From assembly GCA_037447655.1 (NCBI GenBank), contig JBBHKE010001948.1:1-36536 (forward strand): 36,536 nt of DNA, in the 5' to 3' direction. A program made the position numbers and the translations under genes. The notes beneath the pieces are model-generated. The model was not told where the DNA came from. It ran no database searches and worked only from the letters and a program-made list of their open reading frames with translations. Shown piece after piece: positions 18,622 through 36,536 of this stretch. Source of the stretch: Zygnema cylindricum. Its lineage: Eukaryota > Streptophyta > Zygnematophyceae > Zygnematales > Zygnemataceae. The number at the start of each line of letters is the position of its first letter. The first letter of the stretch is position 1.

Positions 18622-20599
18622 AAGCGTCGCTCGCAAAGTCGCAATCGACTTTGCGCTTCGCTCCATCATTGTCATCACGACACTTTTTGGTCAAACCGTC
18701 GGCCGTACATCATCATAATGTACATTTCCAGCCATTCATAGCCTGCCACGTGGCATAGAGCAACCAAAAGCAGAAAATTAGGGCTACGACGAAATAATTT
18801 AAAAACATTTTTTCGTAAAGCTGTTTTTTTCGCGTCACATAAGTATCTTTGGATCAAATTCCAAAATTTGGACGAGTCCGTTTCTTCTCGTGATGTCGAA
18901 ATAGGTTTCTAACTAAAAAAAAATTGGCGGCAATTCTCGGGCGATTCACGGGACAGGCGTCACGATCGTACGACTACTTTTTGCGAGAAGTGCGTCATTG
19001 GACGACCCCCTTGCGTTGCTCCATCGTACAACATGGAACGTCACGTCTCGTTCTAGTGGACAACACCGATTGAGTTCTAGTGATGATCGTTGTCTTTGTT
19101 TATTTGGAGCGTAACAGGTTGACTCTTTGTTTGTCAGTTTTTATACCAAAGATTTGTTTAGTATATTACGTTGTGAGTTGAAGGTAATTAGTGTAGGTCT
19201 ATTGTAGATATAAATGACAACGTTGGAGCAGTGTTGTTTGGACTGGTTTCTTTCAACTAGTTTTGTAAGTTATTTTTTGTGTTGTTTAATTTTAACTCAT
19301 TTGTTTAGTACACCGTAAATTGCTATTACAGTAAAGTTATTATTAGTGCAAGGAAAAAAATCATTGTTTACTGTATTCTAGGTTGAATGACCTAAACCTA
19401 ACAAAACATTAATGCTAATTAACACATATTACACTAATTTATCTGCACATTCCCAATAGTGTAGCCGCTTTATAAGGGTTTCTCCACTTTACAACCTAAT
19501 ATCGAGAAACCGCTATTATACCATATGATAGCAATAATTACTGTGAAGGTGTACTAGTTTTGCGTAATTATAATAAGCTCCATGAATGTACCATTGTCTT
19601 TTTGCGAGGTACGGTTAACCTTTGACAAGCACAATGTACAAGTTATTTACACATAAGGACTCGATATTGCATCAAGATAACAGTAAGCTAATGGTTATTG
19701 TACCATGTGCGGCTGTGAGTGAATTAATTTACAAGTACTAAACATTTATAAATTCAATCCAATTTTATATTACAAACACATGTTGTGTTTTTCTTTTTAG
19801 GTTCGGTTGCTTTTGTTTTACGCGCCACTTTTATGTGTTCACGTTCCTTTCTTTGTTTTACATTGCTCTGCTTGTAGTTTTTCAGTTTTGGCCATGCCGA
19901 CCCTTTTGTACCCTGAACTCAGGTGGTTTACCATCGCGCATTTTAATTCAATTTGTTGTTTATTGTAAGTAACATTAATTATAACCGATAACAATTGACT
20001 CTCTAAATTAGTATGATTTAAAGTAGAAAATAGGAAAGGTACTTGACACAATTACACTACCCATAGTTGTTGAATTAACTCGGTCGTTACTTATCTTGGC
20101 CGAAACTCATAAACTACTGTCAACAATGTTATTTAACGGAACGGATTACAACCGATCGCGTTTACTTGGCCTAAATGAGTATTATACATTTTAACTTTCC
20201 ATTAACGCTAATTAATCCTTAAAGTTAATTGTACTGTATTCTAATTCAGTGTATCGTTATACAAAATAACACTCAGTTTGAAAATTTACGTTATATACAC
20301 CATGTTTGTCGATGCCATGTGGAACATCAACTTTCAAATAATCGAGCACCAGCTTAAATGTCAAAGGATAAACGTTACGCTAAATACAAATTCAGTAGAG
20401 CATTTGAACAGAAAATAACTACATTTAAAAAAAAAAATCCATGGATAGCTCGAAACCGGGTAGGTAACTTTTTAGTGATGGACTTACAATGAATTCTGCA
20501 TATTGAAGAGAGGCGCAGAAGGTCCCCCACCCCGAGCCGCGCATGTTCAAGACACACCCTGTTTTTGGTCCTTCTGCGAAGGCTACATTAGGAGGCAAT
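18622..20599. other. Intergenic, AT-rich, no gene seen
   Basis: No open frame here resembles a known protein. A CCACGTGG G-box lies near 18750, and a TACACCGTAAATTGCTATTA half-terminus of the TACACCG family near 19308. Otherwise nothing supported. Confidence 0.5.
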
Positions 20600-22160
20600 G
20601 CGAAAAATCTCTTTTTATTTATGGGATTTGTCTAATAATACCATTTGTGACTGGGCATTGATCTCAACCAACGCCAAAAAAGCCGGTTGCGAAGGAAATT
20701 TATGACTCCTCCTTCGATTGTGATCCCATTTGATTTGACGATCTTCATTGAATAATCTCCAAGCGCGTAGACATTGGCGCCCTCCTGTTGAATTTGCGGC
20801 ACAATTAAAGAGATCCACCGATCCGCCAGGTAACTAAACTTCACTGACTAGTTGTACACCTGAAAAGATTCCAGATCAAGCCGAATCCCTTGAAGGAAGA
20901 ATCCAATTGAACCAAGCCAACCGTCCCCGCATAGAGCACTTGTCGGCTTAGCGACGGTGATGCATTTCGATATGGTAAGGATCTTATCTCGTCAAAAAGT
21001 GTCGCATCTGTACGGATGTGGTGCAACGCCCAAAATCTATAATCCATTCTTTTTGTTGTTGTTCGCTAGAATCGAACAAAAAAATCATGAAGGAGAAGGT
21101 TTGCGTGCCTTCTCTTTCGTGATGACTCCCCTCCCCCATAAAATTTCCATGTTTATCGATTAGAGTACCACGTCCACAACATCCTCCAAAGCGTCCACGG
21201 ACACGTCCATAGTTTTGGTCCCCTCTTCCGCCGTCGCCATCCACTTTTACGTAGCATTGAGGGCTAATGTGCCCCCATTTGTCAAAACAACATCATTGCT
21301 TCTCCTTGTCAGGACAAGAAGAAAACATATGGCCAACCTCGCGTTTATCACGTTGCTTGTATTTTGGTACAAAGGCTAGATCTTCAATTTTCCCCTTTCC
21401 TCTTCACATCTTCTCTTTCCTCTTGCTTCACCTCTTCTTTCCCCTCTTCCTCCACGGAGAAGCTTTAGATCTGCATTGGGAAGAAGCGACAATCAAAGAT
21501 CTGGTTGAGGTATATACGTGCAAAGGCCGCCCTGATATCTCTTGATCCTTTGAAGGTAATGGACAACGAATTTGTAGGTAGGATTAATTTGTGCCCAAAT
21601 ATCTCGTTCAGATTGGTGGGACTATCCGACAAAGAATTGATAAGATTGGTCACCTTGCCCTCTTCAATTATAACTCTTCCATTACTTGAAATTTATTCGA
21701 CAATGTTGTTATACCATTTGATCGCATCGTCGATAGATTCATTCAGGGTTATCTTGAATTGAATAAAATCTGAATAAACATATTGACTTTTGTTTTGAAG
21801 CCCTTTTTTGAATTGACCTTCGAGTGCCTACCAACACTCGTGGACGGTATCAAGCGCTCAGAGTGATTGAGAATCGACACCCTCCAAGATTACATGATGC
21901 CGTTGATGGCGGCAAGATTTTTCCTCTTCCAAAGAGGCAGCGTCTTCCGATCTACAAGCAGCATTTTCTCTTCCCCATTTACAATCTTCCAAAGACGACA
22001 AATAACCAATTGAGCCTTGATGAACTTCTTCCAAATTTGATAATTAGATCCATTGAAGCAAACGATCTTCCCCGACATTGATCGGATTCGCTCCTAGATT
22101 GGATTGGCTCCTCATCTTGATCTGAATCCACATCAAACATTTTTTTCTCCTTGTGAAGCA
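20600..22160 (-). mobile_element. Third Ty1/copia remnant (gag and protease only)
   Basis: Minus strand. 22078-22010 encodes FNGSNYQIWKKFIKAQL and LWKIVNG, a copia gag N-terminus. 21750-21540 continues gag. About 21310-21255 is a decayed zinc knuckle in which only the H-x4-C half is clear. 21045-21025 has EWIIDFG, the protease motif with Phe in place of the active-site Ser. 20930-20615 is further decayed pol. Stops and frame changes separate all parts, and integrase and reverse transcriptase are missing. GGATACCA at 22559-22566 (TGGTATCC on the minus strand) is a possible initiator-Met tRNA primer site just upstream of the element body. Confidence 0.8.
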
Positions 22161-22566
22161 TCTCCCTTTTATCCTCATTCTCTACCCCTCCATACGAAAC
22201 TCCTTCAAAGTAATCAAAGATCGAATCTTCAATGACTCTCAGAGTTCCCCTTTTGATTTACACCAAAGATCTGTTGATCTACCTCGTAAAAGAAGCCCGT
22301 GGACATTTTATGAAGCCAATCTTCGGTCAAGACTACCCCTTTTTTCTTCCCTTCCTCTCTTTGTGGAAATATATTTGAAGAGGAGGACGCATCATCGAAG
22401 TTAATCCTTCTGAACCTGAATCCTTTCGCACTTTGATCCAGTGAAGAATCCGCTCATGTAGATTCGGTGGAGGAAAGAATGGCAGAAGACTTCGTCTTTT
22501 GCCCTCAAATAGCGGCAACACTTGTCACCTTAATAACTCTCAAGGAGCACACAAATTTGGATACCA

Positions 22567-23368
22567 CTTGAAGGATCGATAAGGAGATAAAGACAAAGCA
22601 AACATAAAAGCGGAAGCAAACAAAGAAGCAATACTCGGGAAGACACACTCCAGCAAAAGACAATTATATTTCACTAAAAAGTTTTCCCCACATAAAAAAT
22701 TAGATTTTCCCTTCTCTGTCCGACTCCTTTATTTTTCATACGGTACAAAACGAAACGTACATAATACAAAAGTACTACGGACGCGCGAATCGCTCGAATC
22801 ACAAATGATAACGACACAACATAAAATACCAAAACCACGACAATGATCCTGAACTGTCCCACAAAAAGAATAGACGCAAAACTGACGCAAACTGAAACCA
22901 AACGAAAACCAAAGGAAAACCAAAGGAAAACCAAACTTTTACCTAATAATAAAATACGACGCTCAAAAAAACTGAGACTTTGTTGCACAATGTATCCAAC
23001 AAAAAACATATTTGCCAAAACACGTTTGTTAAAACACGTTTTGTTACAACATTGTTTCTCTGTTATTTCCCCACAATAGGGTTACATGTTTGTACTTTAC
23101 AAGCCCTTAATTTCGTCTTACCTAGAACCAATCATGGACCCATTTTGCTCCAATACTTTTTAAAATTTTTGCTCAACTTTCCATCATAAAATGTGGTTAA
23201 AAAACCCTAAAAAACCCGAAACTACCATCTATTAACACAATCATTTCAGAAAATAAACGCTAAAAATTAACCACGGAAGTAAACCCCGATGACCCACAAA
23301 AAACTATGAACTAGCACCCACTCTATTTCTCAAAGTAGATGTAAAAACCACAGGTTTCTCGAACACTT
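22567..23368. other. AT-rich stretch, possible decayed LTR of copia remnant 3
   Basis: It lies where a 5' LTR would lie if the primer-site match at 22559 is real, but no second LTR exists in the window. It includes a small tandem repeat (GAAAACCAAAG, near 22910). No gene was recognised. Confidence 0.35.
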
Positions 23369-23500
23369 GAAACTTTTAGAAACTTTTAGAAACTCCTAGA
23401 GACTCTTAGAAACATTCAGAAACATTTAGAAACTTTTAAAATCTTAAGAAACAGTTTAAAACTTCTGGAAACTTTTAAAAACCTTTAGAAACATTTGGAA
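23369..23500. repeat. 10-bp-period minisatellite, about 13 units
   Basis: Units are variants of AACTTTTAGA spaced exactly 10 bases at first (TTTTAGA, TCCTAGA, TCTTAGA, TTCAGA, TTTAGA ...), decaying toward 23500. The period equals one helical turn, and the array lies downstream of the last identified PCCB exon. Confidence 0.85.
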
Positions 23501-23703
23501 CTGATTTCAAGGTTGATTTTCATATCGTCGACCGTAGACTTTATCAAAAAACGATCTACCAACCAGATTTAGTGTTGGTATTTAGTATATCCGATTTAGA
23601 GAGGACAGTTGTCATGCTTTTTAGGGGGGTTTTTGAGCACCTGAATATGATGGGAAAATAGGAAATCAACGAAGAAAAGAAGAAAGTCAGGAAAACAAGC
23701 ACT

Positions 23704-24140
23704 TTGTTTGTAGGAATAAATGGAGAATCAGAGAAAAATGAGACAGAGAGAGAGTGGAGAGAGAGTAGAGAGAGAGAGGTAGGAGAGAATGGAAGAGAGG
23801 GTGGAGATAATGGAGTGGGAAGAGAGAGGGTGGAGACAATGGAGAGTGGGAAGAGAGAGGGTGGAGAGAGGGTGTGGAGAAAGAGCATGGAGATAGAGGG
23901 TGGAGAAGGAGAGTGTGGAGAGAGAGGGTGGAAAGAGGGAGTTTGGCGCGAGAGAAGGTGGAGAGAGAGAGAGTGTGGGGAGAAGTACGGTGTTAGGTGA
24001 AACTGTGTGAACAGACCGCCAGAGTCAACCAGAGAGACAAAGAAGAAAATCAGAGAGATAGAGAAATGAGAATTACAGTATGAGATAAAGAAGGGTGTGA
24101 GAGAGAGACAGGAAGGGGTGAAGAGAGATAGAGAGAGAGC
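23704..24140. repeat. GA-rich tract
   Basis: Purine-rich on the plus strand, with GAGAGAGGGTGGAGA-like units. The Ser/Leu-rich and Glu/Arg-rich open frames on the two strands are compositional. It lies downstream of the last PCCB exon identified and may include its 3' end, but no coding part was found. Confidence 0.8.
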
Positions 24141-24384
24141 GCACAGGGGAGAGGGAAAAAGACAAATATCCATAGAAAATAAAAAACATAAGGAATTCAC
24201 CTCCTTTTGTCACTATGCATAATAAGACACTTCCCTTCCCATACCTATCCTCATCCTCCTCCTCATCCCTCCCTCTTCTATCTCAACAACAAAAGAATAG
24301 ATAAAGACTATCGAAGGTAAGACTATTGAAACTAAAAAACACAAAAAAAAAGAAAATGTAACCGTAAATGAGCATGAGAATTAC

Positions 24385-36052
<11,668 letters not shown>

Positions 36053-36536
36053 CTATGAAAGTAAAGCAAAAAAAAAAAAAAGCGGAAACCGATCAGGTAA
36101 TCCACACCATTTCTGGTCAAGGCTCGGGTTTTATTATTATTTTTTTGATTAAGGTGAGTTTATTAAGTAAAAATCATAGTCAACATCCACACTATTTACA
36201 AAATCGCCCAAAGCAAACGACAATGCCATCATGACCGTGATCCACACTATTAAGGATGTGAGACAAATGTATTTTTTTATAAAAAGAATTTCTTTTGTTT
36301 ACAAAAAACTTGTTATGACGACAGACGGCTGTTTGGTTTAAAGGGACTTGTTACAAGAAATGAAATGGAAAAAAAAAGGTTGATGCGATGAGAGGGAAAC
36401 GGCTGACAGCCATATTGTTACATTTTCTGGCCCAGTAAATTTTCAATTATCAAGATTATTTTTATAAGTTTACTGCCCTATCTATTAACTTTTAAATGAC
36501 CCGGTCTTTTACATTGTTATACCGACAGTCGGCATG
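36053..36536. other. PCCB intron continuing beyond the right edge
   Basis: Upstream of exon a the minus strand shows a T-rich tract and AT-rich intron sequence. I looked for the preceding PCC exon (the RxERI / DPGSF region) and did not find it within the window. Confidence 0.6.

Overview
This is nuclear DNA of a eukaryote. Short exons alternate with long introns that mostly follow the GT-AG rule, and most of the window is transposon debris, microsatellites and minisatellites. The left edge carries an early light-induced protein (ELIP), a chloroplast light-stress protein of the green lineage, and there are three Ty1/copia-type retroelement remnants. I infer a green plant or streptophyte alga with a repeat-rich genome; the species cannot be fixed from the sequence alone.

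Layout. 1-1568, minus strand: ELIP gene, three exons, C-terminus running off the left edge. 1569-2502: its upstream region, with a TATA box, three G-boxes and a 43-bp tandem array of ACGT motifs. 2619-3955: a non-autonomous hAT-like element with a second hAT-type MITE (3118-3422) inserted in it. 5014-8077 (minus): a decayed copia element from gag to the start of reverse transcriptase. 9330-12370 (minus): a second copia remnant whose gag/protease part is replaced by about 1.4 kb of purine-rich then pyrimidine-rich DNA (10830-12235). 13948-15776: a mosaic of transposon-like units sharing the terminus TACACCGC, enclosing a perfect hairpin, a GTAC-dense stretch and a C22/G23 block. 15777-20590: mostly featureless, with one more unit of the TACACCGC family and a second copy of the hAT-type MITE, both MITE copies having perfect 8-bp target duplications. 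20600-22570 (minus): a third copia remnant (gag and protease). 22570-24140: AT-rich DNA, a 10-bp-period minisatellite and a purine-rich tract.

24385-36052, minus strand: the main gene, the beta subunit of propionyl-CoA carboxylase (PCCB). I placed 17 consecutive exons whose splice phases join without error and give about 441 residues of the carboxyltransferase. The N-terminal exons lie beyond the right edge, and the last short C-terminal exon was not found. Its 16 introns hold GA/CT tracts including (GGGAGA)n of several hundred bases, MITEs, a tRNA-derived element and minisatellites.

The two real genes share an orientation but have unrelated jobs: thylakoid photoprotection and mitochondrial-type propionyl-CoA carboxylation. 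Points most worth a second look: a PCC beta gene next to a plant ELIP; partial duplications of splice-site regions beside exons in both genes; the ACGT array in the ELIP leader; and the TACACCGC mosaic with its GTAC-dense core.
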